Assembly: GCF_009939195.1 (NCBI RefSeq)
Contig: NZ_JAACKC010000001.1
Span: 852,270 to 916,269 of the forward strand
Origin: Acinetobacter kanungonis
GTDB lineage: Bacteria > Pseudomonadota > Gammaproteobacteria > Pseudomonadales > Moraxellaceae
DNA: 64,000 bases
Reading direction: 5' to 3'
Part shown: positions 36,793 to 47,631 of the stretch, one piece after another
Layout: each line of letters starts with the position of its first letter
Position numbering within the stretch: the stretch's first letter is position 1
Made by a program: the position numbers and the translations under genes
The notes under the pieces: model-generated
Databases searched by the model: none
The model's input: the letters and a program-made list of their open reading frames with translations, nothing else
What the model was told of the DNA's origin: nothing

Positions 36793-38622
36793 TTATTTGT
36801 TACGCTTACGTTCGTTTTCAGTCAACCAGCGCTTACGGATACGGATTGACTTAGGTGTTACTTCAACTAATTCATCATCTTCAATGAACTCAAGCGCTTG
36901 TTCTAGCGTGTATTCAACCGCAGGAACAAGAGTCAACGCATCATCCGTACCAGAAGCACGTACGTTAGTTAACTGTTTTGCTTTAGTTGGGTTAACCACC
37001 ATATCGTCTGAACGTGAGTTAATACCTACGATCATACCTTCGTAAACTTCTAACTGTGGTTTAGCGAATAGACGACCACGGTCTTGTAAGCTGAACAATG
37101 CATAGCCCAAGCAAGTACCTTGAACCATAGAAATCAATACACCGTTTTGACGCTTCGCAACAGTACCTTGTTTCATTGGACCGTAGTGAGAGAAGCTTGA
37201 AGTCATGATCCCTGTACCAGAAGTCATGGTCAAGAATTCAGAACGGAAACCAATTAAGCCACGTGAAGGAACAGTTGCTTCAATACGGATACGACCTTTG
37301 CCGTCAACTTCCATATTGGTCATTTCGCCTTTACGGTTACCCATTTGTTCCATTACAGCGCCTTGGTGCTGTTCTTCAACGTCAAATGTTACGTTTTCGT
37401 ATGGTTCTTGCTTTTCGCCATCAACTTCTTTCAAGATTACTTGTGGACGTGATACGCCCATTTCGAAACCTTCACGGCGCATGTTTTCAATTAAAACTGA
37501 AAGGTGAAGTTCACCACGGCCAGAAACTTTGAAACGGTCTGGACTGTCAGTGTCTTCTACACGTAATGCTACGTTATGAATTAATTCGCGGTCTAAACGT
37601 TCACGAATGTTACGTGAAGTTACGAATTTACCTTCTTTACCAGCAAACGGTGAGTTGTTTACTTGGAAAGTCATGGTCACTGTAGGTTCGTCTACAGACA
37701 ATGGTGGTAAAGCTTCAACATTTTTCGGATCACAAATCGTGTCAGAAATATGAAGTTCATCAATACCTGTGATACATACGATATCGCCTGCTTGAGCAGA
37801 ATCAACATCAATACGCTCTAAACCGTGGTAACCCATGATTTTTAAGATACGGCCGTTACGCGTCTTACCGTCTTTATCAATCACAGTTACAGGTGTATTA
37901 AGTTTTACAGAACCGCGTTGAATACGACCAACACCGATAACACCTACGAAGCTGTTATAGTCAAGTGAAGAAATCTGCATTTGGAATGGACCATCAACAT
38001 CAACTGCTGGTGGTTCAACAATATCAACGATGGTTTGGAACAATGGCGTCATGTCTTCAGCCAATTCCTCTGGAGAAGGACCAGCAACACCACGTAGACC
38101 AGATGCATAAACAACTGGGAAGTCTAGCTGTTCGTCAGTACCGCCAAGGTTGTCAAACAAATCAAATACTTGGTCGATTACCCAGTCTGGACGCGCGCTT
38201 GGCTTGTCGACTTTATTGATAATTACGATTGGCTTCAAACCACGCGCGAACGCTTTTTGCGTTACGAAACGAGTTTGCGGCATTGGACCTTCTTGAGAGT
38301 CAACAAGAAGAAGTACGCAGTCAACCATCGACATTACACGTTCAACTTCACCACCGAAGTCGGCGTGTCCCGGGGTGTCGACGATGTTAATACGATACTC
38401 AGTATTCGTACGTGCATCTAACCATTTGATTGCAGTGTTTTTTGCAAGAATGGTAATACCACGTTCACTTTCAATAGCGCCCGAATCCATGACACGCTCA
38501 ATCTCACCTGCGCGATCACCAAGAGCACCTGATTGTTGAAGTAATTTATCGACAAGTGTGGTTTTACCGTGGTCGACGTGGGCAATAATTGCAATATTGC
38601 GGAGATTTTTGATATCTGACAT
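36793..38622 (-). CDS. typA: Ribosome-associated GTPase TypA/BipA
   Basis: This 609-residue translational GTPase acts in ribosome assembly and stress or cold adaptation. G-domain motifs are [12 protein letters not shown] (G1), RGITI (G2), DTPGHADFG (G3) and [10 protein letters not shown] (G4). Domains II, III and V and the TypA-specific C-terminal domain follow, with [15 protein letters not shown] and a basic C-terminus. The length is typical. The ribosome site is weak. It is a single gene, divergent from the purine permease with 170 bp between starts. Confidence 0.96.
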   Translation of the reverse strand: MSDIKNLRNIAIIAHVDHGKTTLVDKLLQQSGALGDRAGEIERVMDSGAIESERGITILAKNTAIKWLDARTNTEYRINIVDTPGHADFGGEVERVMSMVDCVLLLVDSQEGPMPQTRFVTQKAFARGLKPIVIINKVDKPSARPDWVIDQVFDLFDNLGGTDEQLDFPVVYASGLRGVAGPSPEELAEDMTPLFQTIVDIVEPPAVDVDGPFQMQISSLDYNSFVGVIGVGRIQRGSVKLNTPVTVIDKDGKTRNGRILKIMGYHGLERIDVDSAQAGDIVCITGIDELHISDTICDPKNVEALPPLSVDEPTVTMTFQVNNSPFAGKEGKFVTSRNIRERLDRELIHNVALRVEDTDSPDRFKVSGRGELHLSVLIENMRREGFEMGVSRPQVILKEVDGEKQEPYENVTFDVEEQHQGAVMEQMGNRKGEMTNMEVDGKGRIRIEATVPSRGLIGFRSEFLTMTSGTGIMTSSFSHYGPMKQGTVAKRQNGVLISMVQGTCLGYALFSLQDRGRLFAKPQLEVYEGMIVGINSRSDDMVVNPTKAKQLTNVRASGTDDALTLVPAVEYTLEQALEFIEDDELVEVTPKSIRIRKRWLTENERKRNK

Positions 38623-38792
38623 AGAATTCGATAAGCCTAAAACTTGAGGGCAAATTATACAGAAAAATTATAGATTTTAGTAGTGACAGTTTATTGACAA
38701 GCTCATTTTTTTTAACGACTGATCGGCATTTTGTTTTGTAAAGCTGTGTATCTCGATTAGAATAGCGCCATCTTGCTAACGCCTTTTGACAT

Positions 38793-40163
38793 ATGTCTGA
38801 TCAAAATCTCTCTCCCAATCAACCAGATCAGCTCGATTTGGTGTACGGTTTAAATGACCGCCCACAACCTTTTATTGCCTTCCTTGCAGCCTTCCAACAT
38901 TTACTTGCGATTATTGTCCCAATTGTTACACCTGGCTTACTGATCTGTTTAGCTTTAGGTGTTTCAAAACAAGACACCAACATGATTTTATCCATGTCTT
39001 TGGTGATTTCGGGCATCGCGACCTTTTTACAATGTAAAAAAGTTGGACCCTTTGGCGCGGGCTTATTAATTGTTCAAGGCACCAGCTTTAACTTTATTGG
39101 CCCAATCATTGGGATTGGTTCAGCCATGGTGGCTGCGGGGACACCTGTAGAATCCGTCATGGCCGCGATTTTTGGTGTGGTGATTGCGGGTTCATTCATT
39201 GAGATGGGGGTGTCACGTATTTTACCTTGGATCAAAATGCTGATTACCCCATTGGTCACAGGTATTGTGGTGCTGTTGATTGGTCTGACTTTAATTAAGG
39301 AAGGTTTAATCAGCATGGGTGGTGGCTATCAAGCCATGTCGAACAATACGTTTGCCAATAGCGACAACTTAATTATGTCGTGTACAGTGCTCGGCTTGAT
39401 TATCTTGTTGAACCGTATCCGCATTACTTGGGTGAAAAGTTCAGCGATCCTGATTGCATTGGTGGTGGGATATGCCCTTGCTGGCTTTATGGGTCATCTG
39501 GATTTTTCTGGTCTTAAAGATGCTCCTTTAATCCAAGTTCCGACACCGATGCACTTTGGACTCAGCTTCTCTTGGAGTCTGTTTATTCCAATGGCCTTTA
39601 TATACCTCGTGACTTCTTTAGAAGCGATTGGTGATATCACGGCAACCTCGAAGCTTTCCAACCAGCCAGTCGATGGCGAAACTTGGATGCAACGCATTAA
39701 AGGCGGTGTCTTGGTCAATGGTGCAAACTCTTTCCTTGCGGGTATTTTCAACACCTTCCCAAGCTCTGTCTTTGCACAAAACAATGGTGTGATTCAATTG
39801 ACTGGTGTTGCCAGCCGTTATGTCGGGATTTGGATTGCGGCCCTATTGGTGATTTTAGGCTTATTGCCAGCCGTTGCAGGCGTGATTCAAGCTGTTCCGC
39901 AAGCCGTACTCGGTGGTGCAGTAATGGTCATGTTCGGTGCCGTGGCTGCCTCGGGGATTAACATTCTTGCAGGCGTTCATTTGGATCGTCGTGCGCTACT
40001 GATTATTGCCATCTCATTGGCACTGGGTCTAGGTGTTGCGCAAGTGCCACAAATTTTGGAACATCTTCCAGAACTTTTCCGTAACATCTTTAGTTCAGGT
40101 GTCGCGACGGGTGGTATTGCCGCACTGGTTTTAAATATTGTGCTTCCTGAAACGAAGAAATAA
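38793..40163 (+). CDS. NCS2-family nucleobase (xanthine/uric acid-type) permease
   Basis: This 456-residue protein has about 14 hydrophobic segments of the nucleobase:cation symporter-2 family. Key regions are AFQHLLAIIVPIVTPGLLIC in TM1, GLLIVQGTSFNF in TM3, TSLEAIGDITATSKLSNQPV in TM8 with the conserved Glu, and FNTFPSSVFAQNNGVIQLTGVASRYVG in TM10. The QHLLA and QNNGV sequences favour purine (xanthine) over uracil transport. No ribosome site is obvious. A strong terminator follows. Confidence 0.88.
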   Translation: MSDQNLSPNQPDQLDLVYGLNDRPQPFIAFLAAFQHLLAIIVPIVTPGLLICLALGVSKQDTNMILSMSLVISGIATFLQCKKVGPFGAGLLIVQGTSFNFIGPIIGIGSAMVAAGTPVESVMAAIFGVVIAGSFIEMGVSRILPWIKMLITPLVTGIVVLLIGLTLIKEGLISMGGGYQAMSNNTFANSDNLIMSCTVLGLIILLNRIRITWVKSSAILIALVVGYALAGFMGHLDFSGLKDAPLIQVPTPMHFGLSFSWSLFIPMAFIYLVTSLEAIGDITATSKLSNQPVDGETWMQRIKGGVLVNGANSFLAGIFNTFPSSVFAQNNGVIQLTGVASRYVGIWIAALLVILGLLPAVAGVIQAVPQAVLGGAVMVMFGAVAASGINILAGVHLDRRALLIIAISLALGLGVAQVPQILEHLPELFRNIFSSGVATGGIAALVLNIVLPETKK

Positions 40164-40178
40164 AATTTAATCCGTATT

Positions 40179-40213
40179 TAAACACTGCCCAGCTTTGTCT
40201 GGGCAGTGTTTTT
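40179..40213 (+). terminator. Terminator of the NCS2 permease
   Basis: AAACACTGCCCAG and CTGGGCAGTGTTT form a 13-bp stem with a six-base loop, followed by T residues. Confidence 0.88.
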
Positions 40214-40230
40214 CAATGGAGCATTCCTTT

Positions 40231-41247
40231 ATGGATCCACGTAGTGAAGTCGTTATTCGACAACAAGATCAACTCAAAGGACGCGTGCTGTTTATCCATG
40301 CGCCTCACGATCAACTATTAAAAGAACTAGACAGCAATATTGAAGCATCCATCTGGACGTGGAATTATGCCGATTATCAAGGCTTCCTTAAAATGGGCTT
40401 AGACGCTCATTTTGGTGTCCATTTTCCAGCAAAAACCGTAGATCAGGTGGTTATTTTTGTTCCTAAGTCTAAGGAATTGTTGAATTACATCCTACATGTT
40501 GCCGTCAGCCATCTAGCTATTGGTCAGCAAGTGTTTCTGGTGGGCGAGAAAAAAGGCGGTGTAGAGCGCGCTGCTAAACAATTACTGCCTTTTGGTAAAG
40601 CCATAAAACTGGACAGTGCACGACATTGTCAATTCTGGCAACTGCAACTGAATAAAACTGAACAACTGAAACCCCTAGAAGCTTGGGTTAAATCTTATGA
40701 AATTCAATTAGATGATCAGAAGATAAAAATCTGCGCCCTGCCTGGCGTGTTTAGTCAAACTAAACTCGATGTCGGCACAGCCGTACTTTTGCCTTACCTA
40801 AAACAGGTAAAATCGGGTACACTCGCCGACTTTGGTTGTGGGGCTGGGGTGATTAGCTGCTATTTAGCCAAGCTCAATCCTGCACATTCAATCATTGCGA
40901 TGGATGTCGATGCCTTTGCATTGCACTCCACACAACTGAGTTTTGAACGTAATTCAATTCCTGCTTCACAACTCCAGATTCAGGCTGTAACCAGTTTTAG
41001 TGATGCCCCATTCAACTTGGATGCGATTGTGAGCAACCCTCCTTTCCATCAAGGTATTCACACCAATTACGATGCCAGTGAAGGCTTATGTCATGAAGCC
41101 AAACAACATCTGAACTCGGGCGGTGAACTTTGGATTGTGGCGAACCGTTTTTTAAATTATCCAATTTTGATTGAACAGCATTTTGGTCAATGTACTGTAA
41201 AAGCTGATCAACAAGGCTTTAAGGTGCTTTATGCCTGTGCGAAATAA
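40231..41247 (+). CDS. rsmC: 16S rRNA m2G1207 methyltransferase RsmC
   Basis: This 338-residue protein has the two-domain RsmC layout. The N-terminal degenerate methyltransferase-like domain covers residues about 1-150 ([35 protein letters not shown]). The C-terminal catalytic domain has the SAM motif [17 protein letters not shown] and motif [11 protein letters not shown]. The open frame continues 12 codons upstream into the terminator of the permease, so I use the Met that gives the family N-terminus. It is followed by lysP after 17 bp. Confidence 0.9.
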   Translation: MDPRSEVVIRQQDQLKGRVLFIHAPHDQLLKELDSNIEASIWTWNYADYQGFLKMGLDAHFGVHFPAKTVDQVVIFVPKSKELLNYILHVAVSHLAIGQQVFLVGEKKGGVERAAKQLLPFGKAIKLDSARHCQFWQLQLNKTEQLKPLEAWVKSYEIQLDDQKIKICALPGVFSQTKLDVGTAVLLPYLKQVKSGTLADFGCGAGVISCYLAKLNPAHSIIAMDVDAFALHSTQLSFERNSIPASQLQIQAVTSFSDAPFNLDAIVSNPPFHQGIHTNYDASEGLCHEAKQHLNSGGELWIVANRFLNYPILIEQHFGQCTVKADQQGFKVLYACAK

Positions 41248-41264
41248 TGTGAATAAGGAAAACC

Positions 41265-42731
41265 ATGAGCGAGATTGATCAATCTACCCATCTAAAGCGA
41301 AAGCTTGGGGCACGCCATCTGAATATGATTGCGATTGGTGGTTCCATTGGTACAGGTCTATTCCTTGCATCAGGAGCAACTATTGCAAATGCAGGTCCAG
41401 GTGGGGCTTTGCTAGCCTATGCTTTAATTGGGGTCATGATTTACTTCTTGATGACCAGTTTAGGTGAACTAGCTACGCATAACCCTACGTCTGGTGCTTT
41501 CTTCACCTACGGCAGTAAGTATGTTGAAGGTGGCTTTGGTTTTGCACTGGGCTGGAACTACTGGTACAACTGGGCAATTACCGTTGCATTTGAATTGGTT
41601 GCGGTACAGTTCATCATGAAATTCTGGTTCCCTGACATCCCAGGGTTTTACTGGAGTGCAATCTTCCTTGCAATTATCTTTGCCATTAACGCCATGACCG
41701 TAAAAGGTTTTGGTGAAAGTGAATTCTTATTCTCCTTGGTTAAAGTGATTGCGATTATCGCCTTCATCATCATTGGTCTTGCCATGATTGTAAAAATCAT
41801 GCTAACACCAAATATGGTGACCTTTGGCAACTGGACCAAAGGTGAAGCACCTTTTGTTGGGGGCTTACAAGCCATGATTGGGGTTGCCATGATTGCAGGA
41901 TTCTCCTTCCAAGGCACTGAAATGGTTGGTGTTGCCGCTGGTGAATCCAAAGATCCGAAAAAGACCATCCCTGTCGCGATCAAACAGATCTTCTGGCGTA
42001 TCTTGTTATTTTATATCGTGTGTATTTTCATCATCGGTACGCTGATTGCCTATGATGATCCACGTTTATTACAAGCAGCATCGAGTGAAAACATTACCCT
42101 TTCACCATTCACCTTGCTCTATGAAAAAGCTGGTTTTGCTTTCGCAGCAGGCTTAATGAATGCGGTAATTTTGACTGCGATTCTTTCTGCGGGTAACTCA
42201 GGCATGTATACCTCAACCCGTATGCTGTTTAACATGGCGCGTCATGGCAGTGCACCTGCTTGGTTTGGCAAACTGGATCCACGCGGTGTTCCAATGAATG
42301 CCTTATATGCCACTACAGCAATTGCTGCGCTGTGCTTCCTGACCACCTTTATTGGTGAAGAACAAGTTTTCAACTGGTTACTCAACATGTCAGGGATGTG
42401 TGGTTTTATCGTTTGGCTGGGAATAGCTGTTTCACACTATCGCTTCCGTAAAGGGTATATCGCTCAAGGACATAAATTGGAAAACTTGGCTTACACAGCC
42501 AAATTCTTCCCTTTTGCACCATGGTTTGCCTTTATCCTCTGTTCAATTGTAGTCCTAGGTCAGAATTACCAAGCGGTACTTGCGGGTGAGTGGTTATCAG
42601 TTTTATCAACCTATATCGGTATTTTCTTATTCTTGGTAATTTGGCTCGGTTATAAATGGAAATATAAAACCAAGTTAATTTCTTACAAAGAAATGGATGT
42701 AACCCCAATGAACATTGATCGTGAAGATTAA
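41265..42731 (+). CDS. lysP: Lysine-specific permease LysP
   Basis: This 488-residue APC-superfamily transporter closely resembles E. coli LysP throughout. Matching segments include LGARHLNMIAIGGSIGTGLF, GLGELATHNP-like SLGELATHNPTSGAF, EGGFGFALGWNYWYNWAI, GFSFQGTEMVGVAAGESKDP and AGNSGMYTSTRMLFNMA. Twelve helices are expected. It should import lysine with protons at the inner membrane. AAGGA stands before the ATG. Its short distance to rsmC suggests some co-transcription. Confidence 0.92.
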   Translation: MSEIDQSTHLKRKLGARHLNMIAIGGSIGTGLFLASGATIANAGPGGALLAYALIGVMIYFLMTSLGELATHNPTSGAFFTYGSKYVEGGFGFALGWNYWYNWAITVAFELVAVQFIMKFWFPDIPGFYWSAIFLAIIFAINAMTVKGFGESEFLFSLVKVIAIIAFIIIGLAMIVKIMLTPNMVTFGNWTKGEAPFVGGLQAMIGVAMIAGFSFQGTEMVGVAAGESKDPKKTIPVAIKQIFWRILLFYIVCIFIIGTLIAYDDPRLLQAASSENITLSPFTLLYEKAGFAFAAGLMNAVILTAILSAGNSGMYTSTRMLFNMARHGSAPAWFGKLDPRGVPMNALYATTAIAALCFLTTFIGEEQVFNWLLNMSGMCGFIVWLGIAVSHYRFRKGYIAQGHKLENLAYTAKFFPFAPWFAFILCSIVVLGQNYQAVLAGEWLSVLSTYIGIFLFLVIWLGYKWKYKTKLISYKEMDVTPMNIDRED

Positions 42732-42745
42732 CAGTTCAAGCGATT

Positions 42746-42769
42746 AAACAGCCTACGGGCTGTTTTTTT
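42746..42769 (+). terminator. Terminator of lysP
   Basis: AACAGCC and GGCTGTT form a 7-bp stem with a TACG-type loop, followed by seven T residues. Confidence 0.8.
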
Positions 42770-42824
42770 ATTGCCCGATTCATGCCTATTTTAAAATGAT
42801 GAAAAGACTCTATTATAAAGATGA

Positions 42825-42916
42825 TTGGAGTTCCCTGTTTTTTAGCATAAATCCAAGCTTTGCTAATCAAAATGAGGCTCAAACTAAAAAGCCCCAACAT
42901 CCTGTTGGGGCTTTTT
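42825..42916 (+). ncRNA. Possible small RNA ending in a strong hairpin
   Basis: AAAAAGCCCCAACA and TGTTGGGGCTTTTT (42886-42916) form a 14-bp stem with a TCC loop and a T-run, about 120 bp after the lysP terminator with no gene between. A -10-like TATTATAAA lies near 42813. The hairpin could instead end the convergent yggS transcript, which stops 180 bp away. The 5' end is a guess. Confidence 0.2.
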
Positions 42917-43096
42917 TAGATCTTGCTGCGGCATAACTCCTGTCGTACCGTATTGCATCCATTCACCACTATTATTGTTATTCTAAGGAAACATCCTGTT
43001 CCTGATGAGTTCAGTATAGAAAGAATCAAAGGGATTACCTAGACGTTAAAAGGCGCAAATCCTGTCAGCCAAAACCTACAAACGCCCCTCACGATT

Positions 43097-43783
43097 TTAT
43101 TTTGAATAGTCACGCGCACCAAATAATGCTGTGCCAATCCGCACCATGGTCGAACCTGCTGCAATCGCAGCATTCAGATCAGCCGACATCCCCATACTTA
43201 AAGCATCCCAATCTTGAGGATGTGCATGCTGTGCTTTGACTTGATCAAACAACTTTCTTGCCTCCATCAAGGCTGCGGTATTGTTTGGTGCTGGAATCAC
43301 CATAATGCCACGCAATCTCAAATGAGGAAGCTGACTGATTTGACTAACCAACTGCGCAACTTCTTCTGGCTGACATCCGTCTTTGGTATCTTGTCCATCA
43401 ATATTCACTTGTAGACAAATATTTAAAGGCGGCTGTGTCGCTAATCGCTGACCCGATAATCGTTCTGCAATAATCAAACGATCCACGCCATGCACCCAAG
43501 CAAATTTTTCCGCCAAGAGCTTGGTTTTATTCCGTTGAACATGCCCAATAAAATGCCACTCTATGTCTAAATCCGACAATGCTTCAATCTTTTCCAGTGC
43601 CTCTTGCAGATAATTTTCTCCAAATGCACGCTGCCCTGTTGCATACATCTCACGCAATGCTTCACTTGGATGAGTTTTTGAAACCGCAAGTAATTGCACC
43701 GTTTCAGCCTCACGTCCAGCACCTGAACAAGCAGCCTCTATTTGCTCTAAAACCTGATTTCGTGACTCTTTCAAACTATTCAT
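43097..43783 (-). CDS. yggS: YggS-type PLP homeostasis protein
   Basis: This 228-residue PLP-binding protein of the YggS/PROSC family helps keep vitamin B6 and amino-acid pools in balance. The PLP lysine is Lys36 in LLAVSKTHPS, the same number as in E. coli, which supports starting at MNSLKESRNQ rather than at the upstream Met (43807). Further motifs are GENYLQEALEK, EWHFIGHVQRNK and LSMGMSADLNAAIAAGSTMVRIGTALFG. The gene is divergent from pilT with 123 bp between starts, an arrangement shared with pseudomonads. Confidence 0.93.
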   Translation of the reverse strand: MNSLKESRNQVLEQIEAACSGAGREAETVQLLAVSKTHPSEALREMYATGQRAFGENYLQEALEKIEALSDLDIEWHFIGHVQRNKTKLLAEKFAWVHGVDRLIIAERLSGQRLATQPPLNICLQVNIDGQDTKDGCQPEEVAQLVSQISQLPHLRLRGIMVIPAPNNTAALMEARKLFDQVKAQHAHPQDWDALSMGMSADLNAAIAAGSTMVRIGTALFGARDYSK

Positions 43784-43906
43784 TGACGATCTTCTCATTT
43801 CATTCATCTTTTTTTACGTTCCAGCAACTCTAACTGTTGGTTAAGCAGCAGGAAAGCCTTATTATTCTATCAAAATAATTAAGATTTATATGATCTCGGG
43901 GAATTC

Positions 43907-44944
43907 ATGGATATTACAGAATTATTGGCTTTTTCGGCAAAAAACGGGGCTTCCGACTTACACTTATCTGCGGGTATGCCTCCAATGATTCGCGTAGACG
44001 GTGAAGTAAGACGTATCAACCTACCTGCATTAGAACATAAAGAAGTACACAAACTGGTGTACGACATTATGAATGACAAACAGCGTCGCGATTATGAAGA
44101 ACAACTGGAAACCGACTTTTCTTTTGAAGTTCCTGGGGTTGCCCGTTTCCGTGTGAACGCATTTAACCAGAACCGTGGTGCAGGTGCTGTATTCCGTACC
44201 ATTCCATCTAAAGTTTTGACCATGGATGACCTTGGTCTGGGCAATATTTTCAAAGAAATCTGTGATTACCCTCGTGGTATCGTCTTGGTCACAGGTCCAA
44301 CTGGTTCTGGTAAATCAACAACCCTAGCCGCAATGCTGGACTACATTAATGATCGACGTTATGACCATATTTTAACAGTCGAAGATCCAATCGAATTTGT
44401 ACACCAATCCAAAAAATGTCTAATTAACCAGCGTGAAGTGCATCGTGATACGCATGGCTTTAACGAAGCTCTCCGCTCAGCATTGCGTGAAGACCCTGAC
44501 ATTATTCTGGTCGGTGAAATGCGTGACCTTGAAACCATTCGTCTTGCTTTAACTGCTGCTGAAACGGGTCACTTGGTTTTTGGTACACTACATACCACCT
44601 CCGCAGCGAAAACCATTGACCGTGTCATTGACGTATTCCCTGCCGAAGAAAAGGACATGGTTCGTGCCATGCTCTCGGAATCATTACAGGCGGTTATTTC
44701 ACAAACACTCTTAAAGAAAAATGGCGGTGGTCGTGTCGCAGCCCATGAAATCATGATTGGTATTCCTGCGATTCGTAACTTGATTCGTGAAAACAAAGTG
44801 GCACAAATGTACTCTGCCATTCAAACTGGTGCCAACTATGGTATGACTACCTTAGATCAAAGCCTGAAAACACTGGTATCTAAAGGCGTCATCAGTCCTC
44901 AAACAGCACGTACTGTTGCTAAACAACCAGAATCATTCTTATAA
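43907..44944 (+). CDS. pilT: Type IV pilus retraction ATPase PilT
   Basis: This 345-residue hexameric ATPase drives pilus retraction for twitching motility and DNA uptake. The N-terminal PAS-like domain has ASDLHLSAGMPPMIRVDGE. The Walker A motif is GPTGSGKST (residues 130-138), the Asp box EDPIEF, Walker B ILVGEMRD and the His box TGHLVFGTLHTTSAA. The retraction motif AIRNLIRENKVAQMYS lies near the C-terminus. GGGG stands before the ATG. It is followed by pilU after 29 bp. Confidence 0.97.
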   Translation: MDITELLAFSAKNGASDLHLSAGMPPMIRVDGEVRRINLPALEHKEVHKLVYDIMNDKQRRDYEEQLETDFSFEVPGVARFRVNAFNQNRGAGAVFRTIPSKVLTMDDLGLGNIFKEICDYPRGIVLVTGPTGSGKSTTLAAMLDYINDRRYDHILTVEDPIEFVHQSKKCLINQREVHRDTHGFNEALRSALREDPDIILVGEMRDLETIRLALTAAETGHLVFGTLHTTSAAKTIDRVIDVFPAEEKDMVRAMLSESLQAVISQTLLKKNGGGRVAAHEIMIGIPAIRNLIRENKVAQMYSAIQTGANYGMTTLDQSLKTLVSKGVISPQTARTVAKQPESFL

Positions 44945-44973
44945 GAATACTGAAACGGAATTAGGATAAGGTT

Positions 44974-46092
44974 ATGGACTTTAACGACTTACTCAATTTA
45001 ATGATTCAACAAAAAGCCTCGGATCTTTTTGTCACGGCTGAAGTTGAACCTTCAATGAAAATTAATGGTCAAATTGTACCTGTTGCAAAGACCAAGTTGA
45101 CTGGCGAGATTGTCGGTCAACTAATCAATTCCATCATGAGCGATAAGCAACGTAAAGAATTTACCGAGACTCGTGAATGTAACTTTGCGATAATGAATCG
45201 CGAAAAAACAGCACGTTTTCGTGTCAGTGCTTTTCAACAACGTGATCAACCCGGTATGGTTCTCCGTCGTATTGAAACCAAAATTCCAACCATGGATGAG
45301 CTTAAACTTCCTCCTGTGTTGAAAGATTTAGCCATGACCAAACGCGGCATCATTATCTTTGTTGGTGCGACGGGTACTGGTAAATCGACTTCTTTGGCTT
45401 CAATTATTGGTTATCGTAACCAAAACTCTAAAGGGCATATTATTACCATTGAAGACCCGATTGAATTTATTCACGAACATGCAGGCTGTATTATTACCCA
45501 GCGTGAAGTGGGTATCGATACGGATTCTTTTGAAATTGCATTGAAAAATACCTTACGTCAAGCACCCGATGTCATCCTGATTGGTGAGATTCGTTCACGT
45601 GAAACCATGGACTATGCCATCGCCTTTGCAGAAACGGGACATTTAGTTTTTGCTACACTACATGCAAACAACGCCAACCAAGCCATTGATCGTATTATTC
45701 ACTTCTTTGAAGCGGATCGTCATGGTCAATTGTTTATGGACTTGTCATTAAACCTTAAAGCGATGGTGGCGCAGCAGCTCATCCCAACAGTTGATGGTAA
45801 TTCACGTCGTGCTGCTATTGAGATTCTCATCAACTCACCTTTAATCTCTGACTTGATTCGCAAGGGCGATATTCATGAAATTAAAGACCTCATGAAACGT
45901 TCACGTGAACTCGGCATGCAGACCTTTGACCAAGCACTCTATGATCTCTATAAAGCCAAACAAATCACCTATAAAGATGCACTGAAACATGCCGATTCGC
46001 CAAACGATCTACGTTTACAAATCAAACTATCGGAAGAAGGTGCAGATCGCTTAATGAATGCCAGCTCACACATTACCTTCGATGGTCAATAA
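44974..46092 (+). CDS. pilU: PilT-dependent retraction ATPase PilU
   Basis: This 372-residue paralogue of PilT supports retraction force together with PilT. Its N-terminal motif is ASDLFVTAEVEPSMKINGQ. Walker A is GATGTGKST, the Asp box EDPIEF, Walker B ILIGEIRS and the His box TGHLVFATLHANNANQ. The C-terminal extension of about 30 residues beyond the ATPase core is typical of PilU. AGGATAAGG stands before the ATG. It forms an operon with pilT. Confidence 0.96.
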   Translation: MDFNDLLNLMIQQKASDLFVTAEVEPSMKINGQIVPVAKTKLTGEIVGQLINSIMSDKQRKEFTETRECNFAIMNREKTARFRVSAFQQRDQPGMVLRRIETKIPTMDELKLPPVLKDLAMTKRGIIIFVGATGTGKSTSLASIIGYRNQNSKGHIITIEDPIEFIHEHAGCIITQREVGIDTDSFEIALKNTLRQAPDVILIGEIRSRETMDYAIAFAETGHLVFATLHANNANQAIDRIIHFFEADRHGQLFMDLSLNLKAMVAQQLIPTVDGNSRRAAIEILINSPLISDLIRKGDIHEIKDLMKRSRELGMQTFDQALYDLYKAKQITYKDALKHADSPNDLRLQIKLSEEGADRLMNASSHITFDGQ

Positions 46093-46117
46093 ATAGAGTT
46101 ATACTTTTCATTTTATA

Positions 46118-46143
46118 GAACGGGCCAATAGGCTCGTTTTTTA
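46118..46143 (+). terminator. Terminator of pilTU
   Basis: AACGGGCC and GGCTCGTT form an 8-bp stem with one G-T pair and an AATA loop, followed by T residues. Confidence 0.75.
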
Positions 46144-46188
46144 ATTTTAGACAAACTCCTTATCATTTTTATAATTCATAGACCAAAG

Positions 46189-46214
46189 AAAAAGCAGCCT
46201 TAAGGCTGCTTTTT
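46189..46214 (-). terminator. Terminator of ompA
   Basis: AAAAAGCAGCC and GGCTGCTTTTT form an 11-bp stem with a TTAA loop. Confidence 0.85.
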
Positions 46215-46235
46215 CACATCAAAATCAATAATGAA

Positions 46236-47255
46236 TTATTGAGCTTGACCAGGTTGTACTGTAACAGTACGGCTACCAGTGATTGTCGCGAATACACGAC
46301 GGTTCATAGCACGACCTTCTTTAGTTTTGTTGTCAGCAATCGGTTGATCCCAAGCGAAACCTTGAGTAGACAAACGAGATGCATCTACGTTGTATTCATT
46401 TACAAGAGCAGATTTAACAGAGTTAGCACGAGCTAAAGATAAACGTTCGTTTAGTGCACGTGGACCAGTGTTATCTGTGTGACCTTCGATGCGAGCAGTA
46501 GCGTTTGGATATTCAACTAACTTCTCAGCAACTTTAGCAATTTCTGGTTTGTATTGATCTTTGATGTTTGATTTGTTCGTATCAAAGAACACACGAAGTT
46601 CCATGTTAAGATCTTCAGTCAATTGCTCAGGAACTGGCTCAACTGGAGCAACTGGCTCAACTTCTACTACTGGCGCAGCAGGTTTCAAGTGGCCACCAAG
46701 AACAACGTTAAGACCAGCTAAAGCTGTGTAGTTCCAGAAGTCTTCATCGATATTATAAGTTGCACGCGCTTCAGTACGTAGAGATAAAGCATCGTTTAAG
46801 CGCCAGAAAGCACCAAGACCAGCATTACCCAAAGTACCTTCTTCACCATCACGGTAACCTAAAGCTGCATTATCAAAATCGTATTCATAGTGACCAGCAC
46901 CTAATAATACGTATGGTTTGATTTTGCTGTCATAGTTTTTAGTAAACAAATCCGATGTAGCATAAAAGTTACCATTGATTTGCTTTTGCTTATATTCACC
47001 AGCGTTAGGATCAACATCACCTTTCACTTGATTATATTCAGCTTCAAAACCTAACCAAGGAGTAAGCTCGATACCTAAAGCAGCACCAACAAATAAATCG
47101 TCTTGTAGCTCTTCGCTACCAGTTAAGTTATTGTTGTTGTGATCAGTGCCAAACATTGTATAACCAAGCATTAAAGGAGTAATGGTTACACCTGCGTTAG
47201 CAGCAGCCAAAGGTGCAGCAACGAGCATCGCTAAAGCAATACGACTCATTTTCAT
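46236..47255 (-). CDS. ompA: Outer-membrane protein OmpA
   Basis: This 339-residue protein is a clear OmpA of the Acinetobacter type. The signal peptide [21 protein letters not shown] is followed by an eight-strand barrel (about residues 22-195), a Pro/Val/Glu-rich linker and a peptidoglycan-binding OmpA_C domain. The domain's key residues are Asp in EGHTDNTGP and Arg in LSLARANSV. The open frame runs 12 codons upstream, but GGAGG just before this ATG decides the start. It is abundant in this genus, and the terminator is strong. Confidence 0.96.
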   Translation of the reverse strand: MKMSRIALAMLVAAPLAAANAGVTITPLMLGYTMFGTDHNNNNLTGSEELQDDLFVGAALGIELTPWLGFEAEYNQVKGDVDPNAGEYKQKQINGNFYATSDLFTKNYDSKIKPYVLLGAGHYEYDFDNAALGYRDGEEGTLGNAGLGAFWRLNDALSLRTEARATYNIDEDFWNYTALAGLNVVLGGHLKPAAPVVEVEPVAPVEPVPEQLTEDLNMELRVFFDTNKSNIKDQYKPEIAKVAEKLVEYPNATARIEGHTDNTGPRALNERLSLARANSVKSALVNEYNVDASRLSTQGFAWDQPIADNKTKEGRAMNRRVFATITGSRTVTVQPGQAQ

Positions 47256-47631
47256 GGATTTATCCTCCAGAGATAAACAATTGTTGTTCAAGCTAAGCCT
47301 AAAATTTTTGCTATCCTGAGATAGGCTTTTTTAAATACCCCAGTTTTATTTTTAAGCTACTCACCTTGAATAATACAAACACTGAGTTCGTTTGTCCAAG
47401 TGTTTGATAATTTTAATCAAGTAAATTATTGACAAAATTACTTACAATTTCAGTTGTAGTTCAGTAAATTTATGGTCTCTTTATTTTTAAGAATAGCTTA
47501 TTGTCACTTGCGTTTCACTATAGCATTTTCTTATTGGTAGAGAAACACTTTTTTCATTATAAAATGAATAAAAAACAAGACATTAATATTCATTATTAAA
47601 TTAAATAATACAGATACTTAGGTTGTTATTT
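47256..47631. other. Divergent control region of ompA and the pseudopilin gene
   Basis: These 376 AT-rich bases must hold the ompA promoter and leader and the promoter of the FimT/GspH-like gene. I cannot assign boxes with confidence, and I see no hairpin or repeat that stands out. Confidence 0.4.

Larger units (their letters stand above)
42732..43096. other. Intergenic region with two terminator hairpins
   Basis: No gene is seen. The lysP terminator (42746-42769) and a second strong hairpin (42886-42916) lie here. The sequence between them has a possible -10 (TATTATAAA-like near 42813) and could encode a small RNA; see the separate entry. The part next to yggS (42920-43096) shows nothing. 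Confidence 0.5.
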
